From: an uncultured Oscillospiraceae bacterium
GTDB lineage: Bacteria > Bacillota > Clostridia > Oscillospirales > Acutalibacteraceae
DNA: 64,000 bases
Reading direction: 5' to 3'
Assembly: GCA_900539165.1 (NCBI GenBank)
Contig: UQAZ01000004.1
Span: 1-64,000 of the forward strand
Shown here: positions 48,089 to 57,079 of the stretch, in pieces
How positions within the stretch are numbered: position 1 is the stretch's first letter
Layout: each line of letters starts with the position of its first letter
Notes under the pieces: model-generated
Databases searched by the model: none
Told to the model about the DNA's origin: nothing
Seen by the model: the letters and a program-made list of their open reading frames with translations, nothing else
Position numbers and translations under genes: made by a program

Positions 48089-49957
48089 TTAAGCCAAAAC
48101 GGCAGTCATTGCCCGTATTGAATTACTGTCATAATAGGCTGACAGAGACGAGTTATCATAATTGCTTTGCGAGGAATAATCACTTTCGTTGTCGTAATTA
48201 TATCGTTCCTGAGCGTCAAAACCGTTTTGATAATCGTAATCGTCACGGTCATAATCATAACTATAATTATTATCTCTATATTGTGAATAATCGTTACTGT
48301 CATACAGAGGAGCTTTGCCCAAATACTGCAAATACCTTTTGTAATTATGCTCCTTTAACATTTGGCAGTTTTCCTCAATAGCCTTCATTGCTTTATAATC
48401 CGAGAGGTTAAAGCTACGGTAATCGTGAAGCTTAACATGAGCGTTTTCGTCAAAATCAAGCCTGAATTTTGTTCTTTTCATTAAGACAAGGGCATCTGTT
48501 GCGGTGTCCGAATACACTTTATTCTTATCGTTTGACACCATAATCAGCGATTCGACAGCACCGCTTCCCAAATCCTCAAGAAAATCAATGTCAATTTGAG
48601 AGCTTATACCGGAATTTTTATATTCTCGCACATTGTATTCCGCAATTCGTGTATTAATATCACAATATGACATCATAATGAAAATAACGCTGCAAATGAT
48701 AACAACGCTCCTCATATAAGGAGTTTTAGGCGAGAAAATATGGATAGTAAAAAATACAAGAATTACGGCTATCATAAGCATAAACACCGATACAAGCACC
48801 CTGTTTTTGCTCAAATCATACTCTCTTACATTCATCACCATTTTTGCGGCGGAGCTAATCAGCAGAACAAAGTCAAACACCGATATAAACAGCGACAAAA
48901 ACTTAATTGAAAGAGGTACTCTGCCCTGCTCGTTTCTCTTACACAAAGCAAGCACGGCAGAAACAATGGCAATATTAATACAACAAATTGCAAACATTTC
49001 AAAAAAGCCTCGTCTTGCAAACGCAGATGCGGTAAGAGTATACCCCTCGGGCAAGACACCCGAAAAGGCGCTGAAGAAATAAGCAAGCTGTGAAAAAATA
49101 AAGACCGCATAAACCATTGAAATAACGCACAAAAAGGATACACCGGCAGAGTAAGGCACCGATTTTCTTTTAATTTTTCTATGCGACGACTTTACAAAAT
49201 CGGCAGTCCGCTTAGAATACGCATACGACACAAAATACGGCAGAATGAATACCACCAAAACAAGTCTGATTATAAGCGAGATTACATTTTCGCTCAAGCC
49301 CTTAACAAGTCCCTCGAAGGCTGCGTCGGATTTAATTAAAAGAGGGACAACCACCAAAAGCACAGGCACGGCAAGAAGCATTCCGAAAAGCGCCGATAGA
49401 TTTTTCTTTTCTTTTTTATCCCCTGCTTTTACGGAACCGATAAGGCAAGAAAACGACTTAAACGGTCTGACAAGAATGTCGAATATTAAGTCGAGCATTA
49501 TGCGATAGCTTCCCGTATCGGCAATAAATTTACCACTCAAGCCGAGACAGTACAAGCCGTAAAGGCCGCCGACCAAAACAAGCATCAAAAAATTAATCAA
49601 GCCGTCGCTGAAAAGAGTAAAGGTGATGCTGCCGAGAAGCGAAAGTATACCGCAACAAAGTGTAAATGCCGACGGTTTATTCTTCCCGTCATACAAATAA
49701 AGAGTGGATACGATAAACTGAACAAAGCAAAATACCGTAAACTCCAAATTAAATCTAAAACCCGAGGTTGCCAAAAAATCAGCCAACACAAGGGCAGGGA
49801 TTAAAAACAAGGGTAAAAACCGTTTATCCTTCTTTTCAAGCGGAGAATAAACTTTTTTCGCTTTTACGGGTGCAATCGGCACGGATAGCTGATTGCCGTA
49901 CTGTGCAGAGTTAAAAGCGGGAATGCCCTGCTGTAAATTATTATGACCGTTCATCAT
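48089..49957 (-). CDS. DUF4173 membrane protein with Tyr/Asp/Asn-rich tail
   Basis: 622-aa polytopic membrane protein, about 12 membrane segments, with DUF4173-type features (FRFNLEFTVFCFV, ARRGFFEMFAICCINIAIVS, LISSAAKMVMNVREYDLSKN). The C-terminal 80 residues are low-complexity Tyr, Asp, Asn and Ser (SYDYDRDDYDYQNGF). Function unknown. ATG 49957 is chosen by AAAGGA upstream. It follows the XRE and DUF2975 genes and is probably co-transcribed with them. Confidence 0.82.
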   Translation of the reverse strand: MMNGHNNLQQGIPAFNSAQYGNQLSVPIAPVKAKKVYSPLEKKDKRFLPLFLIPALVLADFLATSGFRFNLEFTVFCFVQFIVSTLYLYDGKNKPSAFTLCCGILSLLGSITFTLFSDGLINFLMLVLVGGLYGLYCLGLSGKFIADTGSYRIMLDLIFDILVRPFKSFSCLIGSVKAGDKKEKKNLSALFGMLLAVPVLLVVVPLLIKSDAAFEGLVKGLSENVISLIIRLVLVVFILPYFVSYAYSKRTADFVKSSHRKIKRKSVPYSAGVSFLCVISMVYAVFIFSQLAYFFSAFSGVLPEGYTLTASAFARRGFFEMFAICCINIAIVSAVLALCKRNEQGRVPLSIKFLSLFISVFDFVLLISSAAKMVMNVREYDLSKNRVLVSVFMLMIAVILVFFTIHIFSPKTPYMRSVVIICSVIFIMMSYCDINTRIAEYNVREYKNSGISSQIDIDFLEDLGSGAVESLIMVSNDKNKVYSDTATDALVLMKRTKFRLDFDENAHVKLHDYRSFNLSDYKAMKAIEENCQMLKEHNYKRYLQYLGKAPLYDSNDYSQYRDNNYSYDYDRDDYDYQNGFDAQERYNYDNESDYSSQSNYDNSSLSAYYDSNSIRAMTAVLA

Positions 49958-49961
49958 TTCG

Positions 49962-50165
49962 TCAGTCCTTTCTGTATTCAAGAATATCGCCCACCTGACA
50001 ATCAAGTTCACGACATATTGCCTCTAAAGTTGAAAACCGGACAGCCTTAGCCTTTCCTGTTTTGAAAATAGATAAATTAGCCTGCGTGATTCCGATTCGT
50101 GAGGCAAGCTCTCCCGAAGAAATCTTACGCTTTGCAAGCATTACATCAAGATTTACTACTATCAT
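49962..50165 (-). CDS. Small XRE-family regulator (YozG-like)
   Basis: 67-aa helix-turn-helix protein: MIVVNLDVMLAKRKISSGEL, HTH around ASRIGITQANLSIFKTGKAK, ending CQVGDILEYRKD. This is the form found paired with DUF2975 membrane proteins (YozG with YoaS in Bacillus). It follows the DUF2975 gene by 10 nt and precedes the DUF4173 gene by 4 nt. Confidence 0.9.
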   Translation of the reverse strand: MIVVNLDVMLAKRKISSGELASRIGITQANLSIFKTGKAKAVRFSTLEAICRELDCQVGDILEYRKD

Positions 50166-50175
50166 TATGCCCCTC

Positions 50176-50655
50176 CTATATAGTCAAATCATTTTCTTCT
50201 TTAAGCTCGATTGCCTTAGAGAAGATTTTTTTGATAACCTTTAAAAGCAATGCCATAAACATTTCGCCCAATGCAAGTATAAAAAACCAAAGCATAAAGG
50301 TATCTATCCTCTCAATCAAAGAAGCGACAATAGTTACAACACTGATAATGCCCGCATAAAAACAGCAGTAGCTGACCGAATCAAGATACTTAACGGTTTT
50401 ATTCTCAAACACCATATCCCTTTGCACAATGTTCAAAAGCTTATCTACAAGCACAAGTGCGGCATAGCCGGCAGGCAATTGAAACAAAAACGAAAAAAGA
50501 AAAGTAAAATACTTTTTCTCGGCTCCGTTTATCAAAGAAACACCGTCACTTCTCAAAAATCCGAGTGCAATCAATCCTATCGCTCCGACAGCAAGTCCGA
50601 CATAGCACACCTTAATAATAGCCTTTAATGCAAAAGTTGTTTTATCGTTATACAT
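50176..50655 (-). CDS. DUF2975 membrane protein
   Basis: 159-aa protein with four membrane segments and the DUF2975 pattern (LVDKLLNIVQRDMVFENKTV, then a Cys-rich helix YCCFYAG). Function unknown. ATG 50655 is chosen because TAGGAGG lies 8 nt upstream; that ribosome site abuts the end of the 278-bp inverted-repeat element. Paired with a YozG-like regulator. Confidence 0.87.
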   Translation of the reverse strand: MYNDKTTFALKAIIKVCYVGLAVGAIGLIALGFLRSDGVSLINGAEKKYFTFLFSFLFQLPAGYAALVLVDKLLNIVQRDMVFENKTVKYLDSVSYCCFYAGIISVVTIVASLIERIDTFMLWFFILALGEMFMALLLKVIKKIFSKAIELKEENDLTI

Positions 50656-50671
50656 AATTATTCCTCCTAGG

Positions 50672-50949
50672 GGGGCGCACTTCATAAGGAATAAATGCTT
50701 AAAAGCCAAATAGACAGCGAAATACTGCGTTAAATTTGCAGTGAAGGCGTCAGCCTGCCCTGTAAATTATGCCTTGTCTTTCATCTGTTTCTTTGGTTTT
50801 TAAGTGCGAAGCAGTTTAAGCAAACTGATTTTGTTCAGTGTGCATTAACAAAATCCTGTTAATACTTGCGTATTAGCGGGATTTTTTAATAGTGCAATGG
50901 GCAAAACTCAGAAAGCTTAAACCAATTACTTCTTTATGAAGTGCGCCCC
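50672..50949. repeat. 278-bp structured element with 16-bp perfect terminal inverted repeats
   Basis: GGGGCGCACTTCATAA (50672-50687) is exactly mirrored by TTATGAAGTGCGCCCC (50934-50949), and weaker similarity continues inward. Inside are a strong hairpin (AAAATCCTGTTAATAC with GTATTAGCGGGATTTT, 50850-50885) and a competing 9-bp stem GATTTTGTT/AACAAAATC (about 50828-50858). It has no coding capacity and no target duplication that I can see. It may be a MITE-like element or a leader RNA of the DUF2975 operon. The rest of the gap (50950-51035) is AT-rich and featureless. Confidence 0.65.
50850..50887 (+). terminator. Terminator-like hairpin inside the 278-bp element
   Basis: 16-bp stem with two mismatches that become G-U pairs in RNA, loop TTGC, followed by a T run on the plus strand; the minus strand also ends in a short T run. 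Confidence 0.5.
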
Positions 50950-51035
50950 AACAGTATCTTTTACATTGTTATAGCATTATATTTATCGTTTGTCAATAAA
51001 AAATTATCAATTTACAAACAAATTTTATTATTTTG

Positions 51036-51067
51036 CAAAAAATAAAGAGCGCATAAAAACGCTCTTT
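51036..51067 (-). terminator. Terminator of the glycogen-degradation operon
   Basis: On the minus strand AAAGAGCG...CGCTCTTT (51044-51051 with 51060-51067) followed by ATTTTTT, 15 nt after the GH13 gene. Confidence 0.85.
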
Positions 51068-51081
51068 ACAAAATTATTTTA

Positions 51082-52941
51082 CTATTTCACCCTGGTCAAT
51101 ACGGTATATCTGGTCGGTTCCAAATGAATATAGCCGTCAACACTTTTTGCATCAAAGAAATTGTAGCTGTTATCCCACTGCTCTCCGACATATACATCCA
51201 CATCGGTATCATCAAGATTGACAGCAACAAGCAGCTCGCTGTCATCATCAACTCGGGAATAGGCAATAGCTTTATGCTTGCAATACACAGGCACAAATTC
51301 ACCATGAGCCAAAACCTTACAGCCCTGACGAATTTCGCCAAGCCTCTTATACCATCTGTGAAGTTCCTCATTAGGCTCTGACCAATTCATACATTCACGA
51401 TTAAACGGGTCACGAAGTCCCTGCATACCAATCTCGTCACCGTAATAAAGAGACGGGACACCGGGGAGAGTATACTGAATAAGAGAAGCAATTTTCATCA
51501 TAGAAATGCCACGCAAATAATCATATTCGTCGAGCCTGTTATGCTCATACTGCCACTGTCTGCCGTAACCGCCGCACCACTCGCCTGCCAAGCGACTGAT
51601 AGCTCTTTCGGTATCGTGAGTGCCTATATGATTCATAAGAACATTTGTAACCTGAGGCGGATAATTTTCGATAACCGTCATTATATTATCGAAAAAGGCA
51701 TTTGCATTAGGAAATTTAACAAAATTAAGCACCGCATCGGCAAACGGATAATTCATAACGCTGTCAAGCTGCTCACCAAGAAGATAGCGTCTGCGCTGTC
51801 CGTAAGCAAACTTTGTTGTGGCGTCCTCCCAAACCTCTCCGATAATTACGGCATCGGGATTTTCGTCCTTTACAGCCTTACGCAAATCATCAAGAAAGAC
51901 ATCGGGAAGCTCGTCTGCAACATCAAGTCTCCAACCCGAAATGCCGCAGCGAAGCCATTTGCGAAGTATTCCGTCCTTGCCGCAAATATACTTACGGTAG
52001 CTCTCGTCCTCCTCATTAACCTCCGGCAGAAGCTTAATTCCCCACCACGAATGATATTGCTCGGGATATTTAATAAATTTATACCAGCTAAAATACGGAC
52101 TGTCGGGGCTGTTATATGCACCGACGCTGTCGTAATTTGAATAAAGATTAAAATATTTACTGTCGCAGCCTGTATGGCTGAACACTCCGTCCAATATAAT
52201 CGAAATGCCGTACTCCTGCTTTGCGACACGACAAAGCTTTTTCAAATCCTCCTCGTCACCGAGCAAAGGATCAATCTTTTCGTAATCGGCAGTATCGTAT
52301 CTGTGATTTGAATTAGCCTCAAAAATAGGATTAAGATAAATACAGGTGACGCCTAAATCTTTAATATACGGAAGCTTTTGCTCAATTCCGAGCAAATCAC
52401 CGCCAAAATAGTCGTTATTCCACAGACCGTTCATCTGCTCCTCTTTCCAAAACGGCTCATCTCCCCATTTTCTGAGAACTCTGCTTTTGCGATAACCAAC
52501 CTTTTTCTTGCCGGAATTATAAAAGCGGTCGGGAAAAATCTGATAAATCAAACCGCCCTTGAGCCACTCGGGAGTTATAAAATCGGAATCGTAAACCGTT
52601 TGCTGAAATTCGTTTCCGTCGGGAGCAAAGTCGCCAACACCGTGACCGACATTACGAACAAAGGAATTGCCCCACGGGGTCTGTAACTTAAAATGATACC
52701 AATAAAGTCCCGGGGTGTCGGCAGAAAAGTGCAGTTCCCAATATTCCTTATCGTCACCGCACATACCTGCCCAAAACATAGAATAGCAGACCTCCTGCTC
52801 ATTCTCTTTATGAACGCAAAGAAAAGCCCCACTGCAAGACATTGAGCGAGGCAGTACAAGGCGGAGCTTAACCCGTTCGTTACAGGCTATCGCTCTCACC
52901 TTTTCTTTATATTCGGTATTTCTCGAATTAAAAATATCCAT
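51082..52941 (-). CDS. GH13 alpha-glucan hydrolase (neopullulanase/cyclomaltodextrinase type)
   Basis: 619-aa cytosolic glycoside hydrolase acting on alpha-1,4-glucan oligomers, maltodextrins or cyclodextrins. N-terminal carbohydrate-binding-like beta domain (about 1-130), then a TIM barrel starting LIYQIFPDRFYN. Catalytic residues: nucleophile Asp in GWRLDVADE, acid Glu in IIGEVWED, third Asp in HIGTHDTERAISRL. No signal peptide, so it probably works inside the cell with glycogen phosphorylase 12 nt upstream. The ribosome site is weak, suggesting coupled translation. Confidence 0.92.
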   Translation of the reverse strand: MDIFNSRNTEYKEKVRAIACNERVKLRLVLPRSMSCSGAFLCVHKENEQEVCYSMFWAGMCGDDKEYWELHFSADTPGLYWYHFKLQTPWGNSFVRNVGHGVGDFAPDGNEFQQTVYDSDFITPEWLKGGLIYQIFPDRFYNSGKKKVGYRKSRVLRKWGDEPFWKEEQMNGLWNNDYFGGDLLGIEQKLPYIKDLGVTCIYLNPIFEANSNHRYDTADYEKIDPLLGDEEDLKKLCRVAKQEYGISIILDGVFSHTGCDSKYFNLYSNYDSVGAYNSPDSPYFSWYKFIKYPEQYHSWWGIKLLPEVNEEDESYRKYICGKDGILRKWLRCGISGWRLDVADELPDVFLDDLRKAVKDENPDAVIIGEVWEDATTKFAYGQRRRYLLGEQLDSVMNYPFADAVLNFVKFPNANAFFDNIMTVIENYPPQVTNVLMNHIGTHDTERAISRLAGEWCGGYGRQWQYEHNRLDEYDYLRGISMMKIASLIQYTLPGVPSLYYGDEIGMQGLRDPFNRECMNWSEPNEELHRWYKRLGEIRQGCKVLAHGEFVPVYCKHKAIAYSRVDDDSELLVAVNLDDTDVDVYVGEQWDNSYNFFDAKSVDGYIHLEPTRYTVLTRVK

Positions 52942-52952
52942 AGTAATACAAA

Positions 52953-55499
52953 TTATTTCTTTGACTTTGCCTTAGATTTTGCAGGAGCTTTCTTTTCCGC
53001 TTTTGGCTCAGCCTTTTTAGCAGGGGCTTTTTTCTCTGCTTTCGGCTCAGCCTTTTTAGCAGGTGCTTTTTTCTCTGCTTTCGGCTCGGTCTTTGGGAAC
53101 TGAACAGGCTTTGTGTGCCATATAAGGTTTGCATAATCCATAATCGAACGGTCAGCCGAGAACACACCGGCACCCGAAATATTCATAAGCGACATTCTTA
53201 CGAACTTTTCTCTGTCGGCATAAGCCTTGGAAATCTGCTGCTGCGCTCTTTGGTAATCGGTAAAGTCCGCAAGAGCCATATATGGGTCTGTGTTAAGAAG
53301 CGAATAGTAAATTTCGTCAAACTTCTTACCGTTTACACCGTTTTGGATAAATGCCATTGCCTTAGCAAGAGCCTCATTATTTTGAATATAGGTTTGAGGG
53401 TTATAGCCCGAATTTTTGAGCTGATTAACCTCAGGGGTTTTCATGCCGAAAATGCAAATATTATCCTCGCCGACAGCGTCGAATATTTCTACATTAGCGC
53501 CGTCGAGAGTGCCGAGAGTAATTGCGCCGTTAAGCATAAGCTTCATATTACCCGTACCCGAAGCCTCTGTACCTGCAAGTGAAATCTGCTCGCTGATGTC
53601 CGCAGCAGGCATAAGCACCTCTGCAAGTGAAACATTATAATCCTCAAGGAATACAACTTTCAGCTTACCTGCTACATCAGGGTCGTTATTGATAACCTTA
53701 GAGAGAGCGTCGATAAGCTCGATAATCTTCTTTGCCATAAAGTAGCCCGGGGCAGCCTTTGAAGCAAAGATATATGTTTTCGGATAATAATCTGCGTTCG
53801 GATTTTCTTTAAGCATAAGATATTCCGAAATGATATTAAGGACATTAAGCTGCTGTCTCTTGTACTCGTGGAGTCGCTTAACCTGAACATCAAAAATAGA
53901 ATCGGGATTTACATCAATGCCGTTACGCTTTTTGATAAGCTTAGCAAAACGCACCTTATTATCGTGCTTAATTTCGTCAAGACGAGCAAGAACCTTTTTA
54001 TCATCCGCAAATTTGCGAAGCTTCAAAAGTTCATCACTCTTTGTAATAAATCCGTCACCGATAAGAGATGAAATATAATCTGTAAGCTCAGGGTTTGCCT
54101 GACAAATCCAACGACGAAAAGCAATACCGTTAGTAACATTGGTAAACTTTTCAGGGGTAATATTATAAAAATCGTTAAATACGGTTTCTTTAAGAATTTC
54201 ACTATGCAAAGCAGACACACCGTTTACGCTGTGAGAGCCGATTACGCAGAGATTAGCCATACGAACAACGCCGTTTGAAACAACAGCCATACGCTCAACT
54301 CTGTCTGCATCGTGAGTAACCGACCAAATATATGCTCTGAAGCGATTATCAATTTCCTTAGTGATTTGATAAATACGAGGAAGAAGTCGAGAATAAAGCT
54401 CCTCGCTCCAGCATTCAAGTGCTTCTTTCATAACCGTATGGTTAGTGTAAGCAACGGTACGGGTTACGATTGACCAAGCATCGTCCCAACCATAGCCGCA
54501 TTCATCAAGCATAATTCTCATAAGTTCGGGAATTGCCATAGTCGGGTGGGTATCATTAATATGAATTGCAACCTTATCGGGAAGATTATCAAGAGTGCCG
54601 TACTTTGTAAGGTGGCGCTGAATAATATCCTGAATAGAAGCGGAAACAAGGAAATACTGCTGACGAAGTCTGAGAGACTTGCCCTCAGGTGAGTTATCGG
54701 CAGGATAAAGAATCTTTGTAATAGCCTCTGCCATTGCGGACTGCTCCATAGCTTTCATATATGAGCCTTCGTTAAACAAAGCCATATCAAGCTCCGGCTT
54801 CTTTGACGCCCAAAGTCTGAGACGGGAAACACCCTCTCCCTTACCGGAAACATACATATCATAAGGCACAGCCTCAACAATATTTGCGTCCTTATGTGCT
54901 ACATGGTGGAAGTCGCCGTCCCAAGAATCCTCGATATGACCCTCAAAATAAACCTTGCACGCACGCTCCTCACGAGGTACAAGCCAAACCTCGCCGCCCG
55001 GAAGCCAGAAATCGGGAAGCTCTGTCTGCCAGCCGTCAATCAGTTTTTGCTTAAATATACCTGCCTCATAGCGCAACGAATAGCCCATAGACTGAAAACC
55101 GTCGGTAGCAAGACCGTCAAGATAACAAGCGGCAAGACGACCGAGACCGCCGTTACCAAGACCTGCATCAGGCTCAAGCTCGTAAAGATTATCAAGCTTA
55201 ACGCCCATAGACGCAAGTGCATCGTTAAACACGGAAGCAAGTCCGAGGTTATAAAGATTATTTTTAAGTGACCTACCCATAAGAAATTCCATACACAGAT
55301 AATAAACCTGCTTTGAATCCTGGTCTTTAGCAATATGTCTGAATTCGCTGTTTTGTTCGCTCAATCTGTCACGAACAATCATAGCAACAGCCTTATAAAA
55401 CTGCTCATCGGTAGCATCGGACGGTGACACACCGAAAAAGTGAGAAAGCTTATCGGTAATAAGTCTTTTTGCTTGTGATGTAGAAATAGAAGTTTTCAT
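52953..55499 (-). CDS. glgP: Glycogen phosphorylase with Lys/Ala repeat tail
   Basis: 848-aa GT35 enzyme that releases glucose-1-phosphate from alpha-1,4-glucan. The pyridoxal-phosphate lysine lies in the signature EASGTGNMKLMLNGA; other family blocks are AGLGNGGLGRLAACYLDGL and VHINDTHPTMAIPEL. The last 45 or so residues are outside the family: three copies of AEPKAEKKAPAKK followed by SKAKSKK. This tail could bind nucleic acid or polyanions or localise the enzyme. In operon with a GH13 enzyme. Confidence 0.95.
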   Translation of the reverse strand: MKTSISTSQAKRLITDKLSHFFGVSPSDATDEQFYKAVAMIVRDRLSEQNSEFRHIAKDQDSKQVYYLCMEFLMGRSLKNNLYNLGLASVFNDALASMGVKLDNLYELEPDAGLGNGGLGRLAACYLDGLATDGFQSMGYSLRYEAGIFKQKLIDGWQTELPDFWLPGGEVWLVPREERACKVYFEGHIEDSWDGDFHHVAHKDANIVEAVPYDMYVSGKGEGVSRLRLWASKKPELDMALFNEGSYMKAMEQSAMAEAITKILYPADNSPEGKSLRLRQQYFLVSASIQDIIQRHLTKYGTLDNLPDKVAIHINDTHPTMAIPELMRIMLDECGYGWDDAWSIVTRTVAYTNHTVMKEALECWSEELYSRLLPRIYQITKEIDNRFRAYIWSVTHDADRVERMAVVSNGVVRMANLCVIGSHSVNGVSALHSEILKETVFNDFYNITPEKFTNVTNGIAFRRWICQANPELTDYISSLIGDGFITKSDELLKLRKFADDKKVLARLDEIKHDNKVRFAKLIKKRNGIDVNPDSIFDVQVKRLHEYKRQQLNVLNIISEYLMLKENPNADYYPKTYIFASKAAPGYFMAKKIIELIDALSKVINNDPDVAGKLKVVFLEDYNVSLAEVLMPAADISEQISLAGTEASGTGNMKLMLNGAITLGTLDGANVEIFDAVGEDNICIFGMKTPEVNQLKNSGYNPQTYIQNNEALAKAMAFIQNGVNGKKFDEIYYSLLNTDPYMALADFTDYQRAQQQISKAYADREKFVRMSLMNISGAGVFSADRSIMDYANLIWHTKPVQFPKTEPKAEKKAPAKKAEPKAEKKAPAKKAEPKAEKKAPAKSKAKSKK
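52981..53097 (-). repeat. Three 39-bp tandem repeats in the 3' end of glgP
   Basis: Units at 52981-53019, 53020-53058 and 53059-53097 differ by a few bases and encode a 13-residue unit, AEPKAEKKAPAKK. Such arrays change copy number easily. Confidence 0.88.
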
Positions 55500-55554
55500 A
55501 CAAATCCCCCAAAATTATTTTGAAAAATTAACAATTATTATATACACTTTGTTC

Positions 55555-55583
55555 ATTATACACTAAAAAACAGCGTTTTGCAA
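55555..55583 (-). promoter_or_regulatory. Promoter of glgP-GH13 operon
   Basis: On the minus strand TTGCAA (55578-55583) and TATAAT (55555-55560), 17 nt apart, 56 nt before the start codon. Confidence 0.7.
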
Positions 55584-55594
55584 TACTTAGCAAT

Positions 55595-55629
55595 AAAAAA
55601 GCAGCCGTCCGACAAAATCCGACAGCTGC
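55595..55629 (-). terminator. Terminator after the flippase gene
   Basis: On the minus strand GCAGCTGTCGGA-TTTTG-TCGGACGGCTGC-type stem (55601-55629), one mismatch, followed by six T. Confidence 0.85.
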
Positions 55630-55637
55630 CATATTAA

Positions 55638-57062
55638 TCAAGCCTGATTTTTATGCAAAAATTTTGTAAGCAAGAGTGACACGAGTTCCTTAATCGGCTT
55701 AAAATTAAGCACGAGCATAAGGACAACAAGAACAGCCTGAACGGCATACATTGTAACACCGTCAAGCATAAGCATAGCAACGCACTGAGCAATAAGTATC
55801 AAAGCCTCTCCGACAAGAACAGGCACTTTGAAATCAATATTTACATACTTATGCGTATTAAATCCTCTGAACACGAACACAACCACAAACGAAGTAACGG
55901 TTGCGACAGCGGCACCGGTTGCACCCATTTTAGGAATAAGAATAAAATTCATAACGATATTTGTAATAGCGCCCGACATAGCCGTAACCATACCCATAAA
56001 CGACTTTTTCTCTGCCATATAAACAGAGGCAAGGAAATTTACAAGGCATGAAAATGATGTGGCTATAATAAGGACGGGGACGAATTTCCACGAGGAAAAA
56101 TAGCTGTCGTCAACGAGGATTTTTGTAATAATCTTACAGAAGAATATGAGTGCAGAGGCAACGACAAATATACCGCCCGAATACACTCTGAACACCTTAG
56201 TAAAGAAAGCCTCTCTGCTTTCGCTGTCATACTCGTCAACGGCACTCAGCTGCCATGCGTCAATAAAGACGGTCGAAAAAAGAATTACGAAATTAGGAAT
56301 TTTTGAGGCAGCGGTATAAAGACCGTTTTCACTTGCGCCGACGAAATAAGTGACCATATATCTGTCGGAAACATTGGTAATCCACCAAAGGATTATGGAC
56401 GGCACCATCGGAATACTGTATTTAAGCATTTCCTTTGTTGCATTCTTAGGCACTCTGCCGAATGTTACATATTTCCAAAGCTTTGCGCCGACAAAAAGGA
56501 AAATAATCGAGCAGGCATCGGAAGCGACAATGGCAAGAACATAGCCGTAAACGCCCCAATTAAACGGACCGAGAAACAGTACATTGAACAAAAGGGTTGT
56601 AGCCGTTGCAATAATTCCGTCAAAGGCATAGAGCTTAACAAAGCCGCAGCCTCGCACGAACTGCTGGCAAAGCTGTCTCATTCCCGAAACGAGAACAAAG
56701 GTGTAAATAAGCGGTGCGTAATCTCCGAGAGGTGTGTCATTAAGCCGTATAAGCGTAATGGGATAATAGAAAATCAAAAACGCCAAAAAGCCTTGCACCG
56801 TGGTACGCAAGCCGACGGTAAAGACGCTTGTTTTATTAGATTCCTTATCTAAAGCAAAGCGAAGAGCTGCGCTGTTGATTTGCAAAAAGACAACAGGTAT
56901 CAGCACATTTGCCGTCTGCTGAATCAAATCACCCGTAGAATAGTCCGAGCTGACCATCTTAGCCGTAACATACGGCATCAAAAGGAATGACAGCACGCTT
57001 GATGAAAATTTACTTATTGCAAAAATCACCGTATTGGCGGCTAACTTTTTATATTTATCCAC
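55638..57062 (-). CDS. Oligosaccharide flippase/polysaccharide biosynthesis protein (MOP superfamily)
   Basis: 474-aa membrane protein with about 12-14 segments: MDKYKKLAANTVIFAISKFS at the N-terminus, typical of lipid-linked-sugar flippases, a PMVPSIILWWITNVSDRYMV helix pair in the middle, and a hydrophobic C-terminus. Moves lipid-linked saccharides across the membrane; substrate unknown. Located 17 nt after the DUF5050 gene, same strand. Confidence 0.9.
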   Translation of the reverse strand: MDKYKKLAANTVIFAISKFSSSVLSFLLMPYVTAKMVSSDYSTGDLIQQTANVLIPVVFLQINSAALRFALDKESNKTSVFTVGLRTTVQGFLAFLIFYYPITLIRLNDTPLGDYAPLIYTFVLVSGMRQLCQQFVRGCGFVKLYAFDGIIATATTLLFNVLFLGPFNWGVYGYVLAIVASDACSIIFLFVGAKLWKYVTFGRVPKNATKEMLKYSIPMVPSIILWWITNVSDRYMVTYFVGASENGLYTAASKIPNFVILFSTVFIDAWQLSAVDEYDSESREAFFTKVFRVYSGGIFVVASALIFFCKIITKILVDDSYFSSWKFVPVLIIATSFSCLVNFLASVYMAEKKSFMGMVTAMSGAITNIVMNFILIPKMGATGAAVATVTSFVVVFVFRGFNTHKYVNIDFKVPVLVGEALILIAQCVAMLMLDGVTMYAVQAVLVVLMLVLNFKPIKELVSLLLTKFLHKNQA

Positions 57063-57079
57063 TAAACAATACCTCGTTA

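Noticed and set aside
48061..48381. 106-aa frame on the plus strand opposite the DUF4173 tail
   Set aside because: His/Asn/Arg-rich translation is just the complement of the Tyr/Asp-rich low-complexity tail.
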